DNA from: Lactobacillus sp. | GTDB taxonomy: Bacteria; Bacillota; Bacilli; Lactobacillales; Lactobacillaceae | Assembly: GCA_003482405.1 (NCBI GenBank) | Contig: DMZB01000272.1 | Coordinates: 2,091 to 15,121 of the forward strand | Direction: 5' to 3' | DNA: 13,031 bases | Shown: one piece after another, positions 6,984 to 13,031 of the stretch | Position numbering within the stretch: position 1 is the first letter of the stretch | How the letters are laid out: every line of letters starts with the position of its first letter | Notes under the pieces: generated by a model | Database searches by the model: none | What the model was told of the DNA's origin: nothing | What the model saw: the letters and a program-made list of their open reading frames with translations, nothing else | Made by a program: the position numbers and the translations under genes

Positions 6984-7649
6984 CTAGTTATTCACTGACT
7001 CTAATACGCCAGCAACATCCTTGAAAACGTCATCAATGTCCCGTTCACCGTTAATAGTGTGTAGAACATTTTGCTTATTGTAGTAATCAACAAGTGGTGT
7101 GTTCATTTTGATGTTAACAGCTAGCCGATTCTTAACCGTTTCCGGTTTGTCGTCGTCGCGCTGATAAAAATCATGTGAACCGCAGACATCACACGTGCCT
7201 TCCACTTTAGTTGGATTACTAATCCGATTGTAGGTTGCGCCACAAGCTCGACAGATGTAGCGAGCTGATAAACGATCAACCAACACGGAGGGTTCAACGT
7301 CGATATTAATCACGGCGTCCAGATGACGATCTGAGTCAGCTAACATTTTATCCAATGCCGCTGCTTGATCAAGATTCCGTGGATACCCATCCAACATAAA
7401 TCCGTTTGTTAAAACATCTTGTTGGCTGAGGCGGTCACGCACGATGCCGTTTGTAACCTCATCGGGAACCAATTCACCTTTGTCAATGTAAGCCTTGGCA
7501 GCAACACCCATTTCGGTTTTGTTTGCCATTGCCTCGCGGAAAATATCACCCGTTGAAATATGCGGCACTTGATATTTTTCGTCGATCTTTTGCGCTTGTG
7601 TACCTTTTCCGGCACCAGGCAAGCCCATCAGAATCAAATTGAAAGCCAT
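6984..7649 (-). CDS. adk: Adenylate kinase, zinc-lid type
   Basis: Adenylate kinase interconverts ATP plus AMP with two ADP and balances the cell's adenine nucleotides. The 221 residues contain the P-loop GLPGAGKGT at 9-17, the AMP-binding region around [10 protein letters not shown], the [10 protein letters not shown] motif and the arginine-bearing lid. The lid carries four cysteines, C133, C136, C153 and C156, in two CxxC pairs, the structural zinc site typical of Gram-positive enzymes. The ATG lies two bases after the secY stop. Its AGGAGG ribosome binding site is formed by the last secY codons, which suggests coupling to secY. The next downstream gene is infA with its own promoter. Confidence 0.98.
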   Translation of the reverse strand: MAFNLILMGLPGAGKGTQAQKIDEKYQVPHISTGDIFREAMANKTEMGVAAKAYIDKGELVPDEVTNGIVRDRLSQQDVLTNGFMLDGYPRNLDQAAALDKMLADSDRHLDAVINIDVEPSVLVDRLSARYICRACGATYNRISNPTKVEGTCDVCGSHDFYQRDDDKPETVKNRLAVNIKMNTPLVDYYNKQNVLHTINGERDIDDVFKDVAGVLESVNN

Positions 7650-7651
7650 GA

Positions 7652-8989
7652 TTAATCCTCCTGTTTTTCTGTTTCGTGTGCATCAAACGTGTCATCTTGG
7701 ATAAAACCGACATACTGGCGCTTCATCATTAAGCCGTCCAACTGACGAATAATGTCAATGGCGACCCCAACAACAATCAGCAATGATGTTCCACCTAATC
7801 CAATGGATTCGTCCAGTCCCCAGATATCACTGGCAAGCAGTGGCACTAGCGCAACTAACCCAAGGAACAGTGAACCAACAGTACTTAAACGCATGAGCAA
7901 GTGAGAAACATAGTCTTGGGTGTCTTTACCAGGCCAAACACTTGGAATGTAGCTGCCCTGTTTTTGCAAATTCTCGGACAGTTTCTCAGGATTAACCTGA
8001 ACAAACGCGTAGAAGAACGTAAACAGAACAATCAACACAGTGTAAAGGATGGCACCTTCAGTCGTTTGCATATTGAAGATGCGAGACATCACTTGATACC
8101 AGCCATCTGCGCCATGACTCTTCTGGAACGCCAGCAGAATTGACTGCGGTGTCGAGATAAGAGAGCTGGCGAAGATAACTGGAATAACTCCGGCAACGTT
8201 AACCTTCAGTGGTAGATAACTACCAGATCCAGAAGTCGTCGCACGACGCGTGTATTGAATGGGAATCCGGCGTTCAGCCTGTTGAACCCATGTCACAAAT
8301 ACGATGATAACAATAACCAATACAAGAATAGCGAGAATGAACAAAATGCCACGCCACGTCTGTCCTTTAGACGCATCAGTTACGTTTTCTTGCCAGAGTT
8401 GTTGAACGCCAACTGGCGTCCGAGCAATAATCCCAGCAAAGATAATCATTGAAACACCATTACCCAAACCACGTTGCGTGATCATGTCACCCAGCCAAGT
8501 TGCAAACATTGTCCCAGCGGTGAGCAAAATGCCGATCATGACAAACGTTTGAGCATTTGGTGTCTTGATTAAATGCATCGAAGCTAAGACGTTAAATCCA
8601 GCTGTGATTCCGATTGACTGAACAAATGCGAGCACAATCGTTAAATATCGTGTCGCTTGGTTCAGCTTACGTCGACCAACATCACCTTGCTTACTCCACT
8701 CAACAAATCGTGGCACAATGTCCATTTGGAGCAATTGAATCACAATTTGCGCTGTAACAAAGGGAGAAACCCCCATCGCAAACAGCGAGTAGTTCGTTAA
8801 TCCACCACCAGAGAAGATGTTCATTACATTAACAAGCCCGGAGCTTGCCACTGCTTGTAAAGCATGCGCATCAACTCCGGGAACGGTAATATAACAACCT
8901 AATCGGTAGACGATTAAGACGAACAAGGTAAAGAAGATCTTATTTCGGATTTCACGACTTTTGAAAGCATTTGAAATCGTCGAGATCAA
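7652..8989 (-). CDS. secY: Protein translocase channel subunit SecY
   Basis: SecY forms the membrane channel of the Sec translocon with SecE and SecG. The 445 residues have the ten-helix layout of the family, starting [20 protein letters not shown]. Recognisable blocks include [13 protein letters not shown] (helix 1), the plug region [38 protein letters not shown] in the ribosome-binding loop, and [18 protein letters not shown]. The start is TTG at 8987-8989, directly after the rplO TAG and in the same frame. Its ribosome binding site GAGGTGATC lies in the last rplO codons. No closer ATG fits the family N-terminus. Length is slightly above the usual 430-435. Confidence 0.97.
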   Translation of the reverse strand: MISTISNAFKSREIRNKIFFTLFVLIVYRLGCYITVPGVDAHALQAVASSGLVNVMNIFSGGGLTNYSLFAMGVSPFVTAQIVIQLLQMDIVPRFVEWSKQGDVGRRKLNQATRYLTIVLAFVQSIGITAGFNVLASMHLIKTPNAQTFVMIGILLTAGTMFATWLGDMITQRGLGNGVSMIIFAGIIARTPVGVQQLWQENVTDASKGQTWRGILFILAILVLVIVIIVFVTWVQQAERRIPIQYTRRATTSGSGSYLPLKVNVAGVIPVIFASSLISTPQSILLAFQKSHGADGWYQVMSRIFNMQTTEGAILYTVLIVLFTFFYAFVQVNPEKLSENLQKQGSYIPSVWPGKDTQDYVSHLLMRLSTVGSLFLGLVALVPLLASDIWGLDESIGLGGTSLLIVVGVAIDIIRQLDGLMMKRQYVGFIQDDTFDAHETEKQED

Positions 8990-9424
8990 CTAGATCACCT
9001 CAGTCTTACCGCCGGCTGCTTCAATTGCAGCAACAGCTGCGTTTGAGAATTTATTGGCGTGAACAGTTAACTTCTTAGTAACTTCACCGTTACCAAGAAC
9101 CTTAACGCCATTTTTTTCATTCTTCACTAAACCTGCTTCAACAAGAGTAGTTGGTGTTACATCAGCACCCTCATCAAAACTGTTTAATGAATCCAAGTTA
9201 ACGATGGCGTATTCTTTACGGTTAATGTTAGTGAAACCGCGTTTTGGAATACGACGGTACAGAGGCATTTGGCCCCCTTCAAAACCGACACGTGTCTTAC
9301 TACGGGCTTTTTGACCCTTTTGGCCACGACCGGAAGTTTTACCGTTCCCAGCTGATGTACCGCGACCGCGACGCATCCGAGCTTTAACAGAACCTTCACT
9401 TCGTTGTAATTCGTTCAACTTCAT
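8990..9424 (-). CDS. rplO: 50S ribosomal protein L15
   Basis: L15 is an early-assembling large-subunit protein with a long basic N-terminal extension that threads into 23S rRNA. The 144 residues begin [20 protein letters not shown] and are rich in Gly, Lys and Arg through residue 60 ([22 protein letters not shown]). The family core [18 protein letters not shown] follows, and the globular C-terminal domain ends ...GGKTEVI. The ATG has AAGGAGGTG upstream. The last three sense codons double as the secY ribosome binding site, and only one stop codon separates the two genes. Confidence 0.98.
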   Translation of the reverse strand: MKLNELQRSEGSVKARMRRGRGTSAGNGKTSGRGQKGQKARSKTRVGFEGGQMPLYRRIPKRGFTNINRKEYAIVNLDSLNSFDEGADVTPTTLVEAGLVKNEKNGVKVLGNGEVTKKLTVHANKFSNAAVAAIEAAGGKTEVI

Positions 9425-9456
9425 TAGGTTGGCACCTCCTTACGCGAAAAATATGA

Positions 9457-9642
9457 TTACTTAACTTCTTCAACTGTGACTAAGTGCGCGATCTTTGCGA
9501 TGGCACCGCGAGTTGCTTCGTTGTTGGGACGGATAACAGAACTGCTGACCCGACCTAAACCCAAACCGTAAGCAACATTACGAACCTTTGGCTTCTGGTG
9601 AACGGCACTTTTCACTAAAGTAACTTTTACTTGATTAGCCAT
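9457..9642 (-). CDS. rpmD: 50S ribosomal protein L30
   Basis: L30 is a small large-subunit protein of the bacterial short type. The 61 residues read as a complete family member: [25 protein letters not shown], then [30 protein letters not shown]. The ATG has AGGAGG about nine bases upstream, and that site overlaps the rpsE stop codon (TAGGAGG), so translation is probably coupled to S5. Normal length and position. Confidence 0.97.
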   Translation of the reverse strand: MANQVKVTLVKSAVHQKPKVRNVAYGLGLGRVSSSVIRPNNEATRGAIAKIAHLVTVEEVK

Positions 9643-9655
9643 GAGTTACGTCCTC

Positions 9656-10156
9656 CTATTCAGCTAAGTGTTCTACAGATACACCACGCAAGGCAGCGAC
9701 ATCTTCAGCACGCTTTAAGTCCTTAAGTCCTTCAAAGGTGGCACGCACCACGTTAATGGGTGTGCTTTCACCAAGAGACTTACTGGTAACATCCGCAACG
9801 CCGGCCAATTCCATGACGGCACGAACGGCACCACCAGCAGCGACACCAGAACCTTCAACGGCTGGCTTAAGCATAACCTTTGAACCTGAGTAAAGACCCA
9901 GAACTTCGTGAGGTAATGTTGAACCAACAACTGGAACTTTGATTAAGTTTTTGTGAGCTGCTTCAACAGCCTTACGAATTGCTTCTGGAACTTCTTGTGC
10001 TTTACCAGTACCAAAGCCGACGTGACCATTGTGATCACCAACAACGACTAGGGCAGCAAAACGAAGACGACGACCACCTTTAACAACTTTCGTAATCCGG
10101 TTGATGGAAACGACGTTATCTTCTAAATCTAATTTACTTGGGTCGATAAAAGCCAT
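9656..10156 (-). CDS. rpsE: 30S ribosomal protein S5
   Basis: S5 contributes to decoding accuracy and mRNA unwinding at the entry channel. Mutations in its N-terminal loop confer spectinomycin resistance in several bacteria. The 166 residues include the double-stranded RNA-binding-like N-terminal domain with [23 protein letters not shown], the [17 protein letters not shown] helix, then [18 protein letters not shown] and [15 protein letters not shown] blocks of the C-terminal domain. The loop VVKGGRR appears intact, giving no sign of a resistance mutation. The ATG has AAGGAGG upstream. It lies 18 nt after rplR. Confidence 0.98.
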   Translation of the reverse strand: MAFIDPSKLDLEDNVVSINRITKVVKGGRRLRFAALVVVGDHNGHVGFGTGKAQEVPEAIRKAVEAAHKNLIKVPVVGSTLPHEVLGLYSGSKVMLKPAVEGSGVAAGGAVRAVMELAGVADVTSKSLGESTPINVVRATFEGLKDLKRAEDVAALRGVSVEHLAE

Positions 10157-10174
10157 TTGGTTATTCCTCCTTCT

Positions 10175-10531
10175 CTAGAATTTAAGTCCGTTTTCACGAG
10201 CGGATTCAGCCAAAGCTTGTACCCGACCATGATATAAGTAACCGCCACGATCGAAGACAACATCAGTAATCTTCTTTTCGTTAGCGCGTTTAGCAACCAA
10301 TTCACCGACAGAAGCTGCTTTCTCTGTCTTAGTGGTTCCTTTAACATCGTTATCTAGTGTTGAGGCACTTGCCAGCGTCACACCCGCTACGTCATCAATC
10401 ACTTGCGCGTAGATGTTTGAATTAGAACGATAAACGTTCAAGCGTGGGCGCTGCGCAGTACCAGAAATCTTGCCACGAACGCGCGCATGGCGGCGTTGAC
10501 GTGTTTTATTTTTATCTGGTTTAGAAATCAC
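10175..10531 (-). CDS. rplR: 50S ribosomal protein L18
   Basis: L18 brings 5S rRNA to the central protuberance with L5. The 118 residues start [20 protein letters not shown], a basic arm, followed by the core [20 protein letters not shown] and GVTLASAST. The family C-terminus [26 protein letters not shown] completes it. The start is GTG at 10529-10531, with GAGGTG about seven bases upstream. The gene follows an 80-nt spacer with two strong inverted repeats, one of the longest in this stretch. Confidence 0.97.
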   Translation of the reverse strand: MISKPDKNKTRQRRHARVRGKISGTAQRPRLNVYRSNSNIYAQVIDDVAGVTLASASTLDNDVKGTTKTEKAASVGELVAKRANEKKITDVVFDRGGYLYHGRVQALAESARENGLKF

Positions 10532-10553
10532 AACAGTTCACCTCATATTTTAT

Positions 10554-10617
10554 TCGCAGTGAATGCGTGCACTGCGACACGATAACAGCAAACAACCAAG
10601 TAGACAAAAGCCTACTT
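10554..10617 (-). repeat. Two inverted repeats at the rplF-rplR junction
   Basis: In the transcript the first hairpin has arms AAGTAGGC (10617-10610) and GTCTACTT (10605-10598), eight pairs including one G-T, with a TTTT loop; it contains the rplF stop codon. The second, 20 nt later, has perfect eight-base arms TCGCAGTG and CACTGCGA (10577-10570 and 10561-10554) with an eight-base loop. Neither is followed by a T tract, so they do not look like ordinary terminators. They end 23 nt before the rplR start. Roles in RNA processing, stability or protein binding are possible but not shown. Confidence 0.6.
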
Positions 10618-11148
10618 ACCAGTTTTACCTTCCTTACGACGAACATATTCGCCTTCGTAACGAATACCTTTACCTTTGTAAGGCTCTGGTGGACGGATAC
10701 CACGAATTTCAGCAGCAAAGTCACCGACTTGTTGCTTTGAGATACCTGTTAAAACAACAGTTGTGTTGTCAGGTACTTCAACCGTAACACCCTTACGACC
10801 ATCAAATTCAACGGGGTTTGAGTAGCCAACACTCATGATAAGCTTAGTGCCCTGCAATTGTGCACGGTACCCAACACCGACTAATTTCAAAGTCTTTTTG
10901 AAACCATCTGTAACACCTTCAACCATGTTGGCGAAGTTGGCACGGGTGGTACCATGGACAGCCTTTGTTTTGTTGTTGTCGTCAGGACGATCAAACGAAA
11001 CTTCAGTACCATCAACTTTCATTGTGATCATGTCAGAGAAAGTCCGGGTTAATTCACCCTTGGGTCCTTTAACAGTCACGTCGTTACCATTTTGTTTAAC
11101 TTCAACCCCTGCAGGCAAAGTTACAACTTTATAACCAATACGACTCAC
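10612..11148 (-). CDS. rplF: 50S ribosomal protein L6
   Basis: L6 lies near the factor-binding site and sarcin-ricin loop of the large subunit. The 178 residues comprise two similar domains: [17 protein letters not shown] and [12 protein letters not shown] in the first, then [27 protein letters not shown] and [29 protein letters not shown] in the second, ending with KEGKTGK. The start is GTG at 11146-11148 with GGAGGTG upstream. Its stop codon lies inside the first hairpin of the rplF-rplR spacer. It follows rpsH by 29 nt. Confidence 0.98.
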   Translation of the reverse strand: MSRIGYKVVTLPAGVEVKQNGNDVTVKGPKGELTRTFSDMITMKVDGTEVSFDRPDDNNKTKAVHGTTRANFANMVEGVTDGFKKTLKLVGVGYRAQLQGTKLIMSVGYSNPVEFDGRKGVTVEVPDNTTVVLTGISKQQVGDFAAEIRGIRPPEPYKGKGIRYEGEYVRRKEGKTGK

Positions 11149-11177
11149 GTTCTACACCTCCAATCGATTCTAAATGA

Positions 11178-11576
11178 TTACCAAACGTAAGCGAGCACTT
11201 CGCCGCCAACGTCTTTTTGACGTGCATCTTTATCGGTGATCACACCTTCAGACGTAGAGATAATTGCAATCCCTAAACCGTTCAAAACCTTGGGAACAGA
11301 ATCGGCTTTAACGTATGAACGTAAACCAGGCTTTGAAATCCGCTTCAAGCCGGAGATGACACGTTCGCCATCCTTGCCGTACTTAAGAAATACGCGGATA
11401 ATGCCTTGCTTGTCGTCGTCAATGTATTCAACATCGCGAATGAAACCTTCATTTTTTAAGATTTCGGCCATGTCATGTTTAATCTTTGATGCAGGAACTT
11501 CAACTGAATCGTGGCGTGCCATGTTGGCATTACGAATCCGAGTTAAAAAGTCTGCAATCGGGTCTGTCATAGACAT
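11178..11576 (-). CDS. rpsH: 30S ribosomal protein S8
   Basis: S8 is a primary 16S rRNA-binding protein of the platform; in E. coli it also represses the spc operon by binding its mRNA. The 132 residues begin [22 protein letters not shown] and contain [32 protein letters not shown] and the C-terminal [20 protein letters not shown], with a conserved AYVW end. I chose the first ATG (11574-11576) because AAAGGAGG lies nine bases upstream and this is the usual Firmicute N-terminus; the ATG two codons later would be too far. Its ribosome binding site lies in the loop of an inverted repeat, described separately. Confidence 0.98.
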   Translation of the reverse strand: MSMTDPIADFLTRIRNANMARHDSVEVPASKIKHDMAEILKNEGFIRDVEYIDDDKQGIIRVFLKYGKDGERVISGLKRISKPGLRSYVKADSVPKVLNGLGIAIISTSEGVITDKDARQKDVGGEVLAYVW

Positions 11577-11603
11577 CGATATTTGCCTCCTTTTAGTATC
11601 GAT
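11575..11603 (-). promoter_or_regulatory. Hairpin presenting the rpsH ribosome binding site
   Basis: Perfect seven-base arms ATCGATA (11603-11597) and TATCGAT (11581-11575) flank a 15-nt loop that contains AAAGGAGG, the rpsH ribosome binding site. The first two bases of the rpsH ATG lie in the 3' arm. A G-T and an A-T pair can extend the stem by two. The fold would leave the ribosome binding site open while tying up the start codon, so it may tune translation or bind a protein. That role is inference; the symmetry is directly visible. Confidence 0.5.
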
Positions 11604-11663
11604 ATAATCAATAAAACGACTTGAAAGGAATCCAAATCGAATATACTCAGTAAAAACCGAAGC

Positions 11664-11849
11664 CTACCAGCTAGCCTTCTTCATGCCAGGAATTTGACCC
11701 TTATGGGCTAAATCACGCATGCATAAACGGCATAAATGGAACTTGCGATAAACTGAGTGCGGACGTCCACAACGTTCACAACGTGTGTAAGCTTGCGTTG
11801 AAAACTTAGCTGGGCGTTGGCTTTTTACAACCATTGATTTCTTTGCCAT
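11664..11849 (-). CDS. rpsN: 30S ribosomal protein S14 type Z
   Basis: S14 completes the head of the small subunit. The 61 residues are the short zinc-binding type (also called rpsZ or rpsN1 in Bacilli), with ligands C24, C27, C40 and C43 in two CxxC pairs (RCERCGR and LCRLCMRD). The conserved [12 protein letters not shown] end is present. Zinc-free S14 paralogues of about 89 residues occur elsewhere in many Firmicute genomes and are not in this window. The ATG has AGGAGGTT upstream, starting just after the rplE stop (TAATAGGAGG), which suggests coupling. An 87-nt spacer follows before rpsH. Confidence 0.98.
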   Translation of the reverse strand: MAKKSMVVKSQRPAKFSTQAYTRCERCGRPHSVYRKFHLCRLCMRDLAHKGQIPGMKKASW

Positions 11850-11866
11850 GTTTGTGGAACCTCCTA

Positions 11867-12409
11867 TTACTTAGTAAATGGCATCCCAAGTTGGGCAAGC
11901 AACTCGTGGGATTCTTCATCAGTGTTAGCGGTAGTGACGATAACAATATCCATACCGCGAACCCGGTTAACGTTATCGTAATTGATTTCAGGGAAGATCA
12001 GTTGTTCACGAACACCTAAAGTGTAGTTCCCACGTCCATCAAATGAACGGTTAGATACACCATGGAAGTCACGAACACGTGGTAATGACACATTGATCAA
12101 CTTGTCTAAAAAGTCATACATCCGTTCACCGCGCAAAGTTACCTTAGCACCAATGGACATGCCTTCACGAAGACGGAAACCCGCAATGGACTTCTTGGCC
12201 TTTGTAATAACTGGTTTTTGACCAGCAATAAGGGTCATTTCGTTAACGGCTTCGTCCAAGTTTTTTGAGTTAGTGGTTGCATCACCAACCCCCATGTTCA
12301 GCACAATCTTTTCGATGTGTGGGGCTTGCATGCTTGAACTGTAGTTGAATTTTTCGATTAAGGAAGGTTTGATTTCCTTTTCGTATCGTTCTTTCAAACG
12401 GTTAGTCAT
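11867..12409 (-). CDS. rplE: 50S ribosomal protein L5
   Basis: L5 binds 5S rRNA with L18 in the central protuberance and touches P-site tRNA and S13. The 180 residues start [20 protein letters not shown] and contain [83 protein letters not shown] and the C-terminal [19 protein letters not shown]. This is a normal-length and complete copy. The ATG has AAAGGAGG upstream at roughly eleven-base spacing. It lies 27 nt after rplX. Confidence 0.98.
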   Translation of the reverse strand: MTNRLKERYEKEIKPSLIEKFNYSSSMQAPHIEKIVLNMGVGDATTNSKNLDEAVNEMTLIAGQKPVITKAKKSIAGFRLREGMSIGAKVTLRGERMYDFLDKLINVSLPRVRDFHGVSNRSFDGRGNYTLGVREQLIFPEINYDNVNRVRGMDIVIVTTANTDEESHELLAQLGMPFTK

Positions 12410-12436
12410 TCTAAGATATTCCTCCTTTCCCTAAAA

Positions 12437-12745
12437 TTAAGCGATTGTATTGCCGGTCTTCTTGGCAACACGAACCTTCTTACCATCTTCAACTTTAAAG
12501 CCAACACGTGTTGGTTTCTTAGTTGATGGGTCAATTAACATTACGTTAGATACGTGAATTGGCGCTTCAACATCAACGATTCCACCTTGTGGGTATTCGT
12601 TGTTTGGCTTCTGGTGCTTCTTCACCATGTTAACGCCTTCCACGACGACACGGTCTGACTTAGATAAGGTCTGCTTAACAGCGCCTTCCTTACCCTTGTC
12701 CTTGCCGGCGATTACACGAACTTGATCTCCAGTTTTTAAGAACAT
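12437..12745 (-). CDS. rplX: 50S ribosomal protein L24
   Basis: L24 initiates large-subunit assembly and lies near the peptide tunnel exit. The 102 residues from the chosen start read [21 protein letters not shown], the KOW motif region, then [22 protein letters not shown] and [20 protein letters not shown] chose ATG at 12743-12745 because GGGAGG lies about eleven bases upstream and MFLKTGD fits the family. A GTG four codons earlier would lie within that ribosome binding site. It lies 50 nt after rplN. Confidence 0.97.
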   Translation of the reverse strand: MFLKTGDQVRVIAGKDKGKEGAVKQTLSKSDRVVVEGVNMVKKHQKPNNEYPQGGIVDVEAPIHVSNVMLIDPSTKKPTRVGFKVEDGKKVRVAKKTGNTIA

Positions 12746-12795
12746 TCTGCTGTGCACCTCCCGTTCAACTTATGCATTCAGCTTGATTACTTTGA

Positions 12796-13031
12796 TTAAA
12801 GAACTTCAGGTGCTAATGAAACGATCCGCATGAAGTTACCTTCACGAAGTTCACGCGCAACTGGTCCAAAGATACGAGTACCACGAGGGCTCTTGTCATC
12901 TGCAATGATCACAGCTGCGTTGTCGTCAAACTTAATGTATGAGCCATCAGTACGGTGCATACCAGATACAGTCCGAACAATAACGGCTTTAACAACGTCA
13001 CCCTTTTTTACAACGCCACCTGGTGTTGCTT
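12796..13031 (-). CDS. rplN: 50S ribosomal protein L14 (5' end outside window)
   Basis: L14 contacts L19 and 16S rRNA at inter-subunit bridge B5 and B8. Only the C-terminal 77 residues are present. The visible part reads [19 protein letters not shown], followed by [21 protein letters not shown], the [16 protein letters not shown] block and the end [12 protein letters not shown] before TAA. Compared with the 122-residue family length, about 45 N-terminal residues lie beyond base 13031, where rpsQ (S17) would be expected upstream. The break is a window edge, not a truncation. Confidence 0.97.
   Translation of the reverse strand, partial: ATPGGVVKKGDVVKAVIVRTVSGMHRTDGSYIKFDDNAAVIIADDKSPRGTRIFGPVARELREGNFMRIVSLAPEVL

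Noticed and set aside
6984..7649. Possible fusion or insertion in adk because of four cysteines
   Set aside because: The cysteines lie in the lid and match the zinc site standard in Gram-positive adenylate kinases.
11236..11607. Plus-strand open frames of 60-120 codons opposite ribosomal genes, for example over rpsH
   Set aside because: They are antisense to strongly conserved genes, lack good ribosome binding sites and have no recognisable domains. Codon bias of the real genes explains them.
12746..12757. A longer rplX start at GTG (12755-12757)
   Set aside because: The GTG is part of the GGGAGGTG ribosome binding site. ATG at 12745 fits the family start.
1..13031. CRISPR array, insertion sequence, tRNA, rRNA, attachment site or defence system
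   Set aside because: No regularly spaced repeats, transposase motifs, terminal repeats or RNA gene signatures were seen. Gene order is continuous core ribosomal synteny.

Overview
The window is the 3' two-thirds of a conserved ribosomal-protein gene string (spc operon followed by alpha operon), then an ECF-transporter module and truA. Every gene is on the minus strand, so transcription runs from base 13031 towards base 1. The gene order (rplN-rplX-rplE-rpsN-rpsH-rplF-rplR-rpsE-rpmD-rplO-secY-adk-infA-rpmJ-rpsM-rpsK-rpoA-rplQ, then ecfA1-ecfA2-ecfT-truA), strong AGGAGG-type ribosome binding sites, the short zinc-ribbon type of S14, a zinc-lid adenylate kinase, and the lack of map between adk and infA all point to the Lactobacillales. 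Protein wording is closest to what I remember of Lactobacillaceae (Lactobacillus sensu lato). I cannot name the species from sequence alone.

Region 1, 13031 to 6984: rplN (cut by the window edge) through adk. These genes encode 50S proteins L14, L24, L5, L6, L18, L30 and L15, 30S proteins S14, S8 and S5, the SecY translocon channel and adenylate kinase. Spacers are mostly short and carry a ribosome binding site. The two long ones (rpsN-rpsH and rplF-rplR, about 80 to 90 nt each) contain clear inverted repeats. rplO and secY share one reading frame and are separated by a single TAG codon.

Region 2, 6983 to 4210: a promoter just after adk (TTGCAG-17-TAAACT with an extended -10), a roughly 115-nt structured leader, then infA (TTG start), rpmJ (39 codons), rpsM, rpsK, rpoA and rplQ. 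This unit supplies IF1, L36, S13, S11, the RNA polymerase alpha subunit and L17.

Region 3, 4209 to 3890: a 320-base gap with no gene. It holds a tight series of short inverted repeats after rplQ, a T7 tract that may end the operon transcript, and a good sigma-A-like promoter facing the next gene.

Region 4, 3889 to 1: an uncharacterised membrane-anchored protein with a domain faintly like FMN-binding domains, then ecfA1, ecfA2 and ecfT, whose reading frames overlap in turn. Together they form the shared energising module of ECF vitamin transporters. truA (tRNA pseudouridine synthase) follows. The last 52 bases precede what would normally be rplM and hold one candidate leader hairpin.

Nearly all of this is core housekeeping DNA. 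I see no mobile element, CRISPR array, tRNA or rRNA, and no convincing new multi-gene system. The points most worth checking are the unusual gene ahead of ecfA1, the inverted-repeat cluster after rplQ, the hairpin presenting the rpsH ribosome binding site, the paired hairpins between rplF and rplR, and the one-stop rplO/secY junction.
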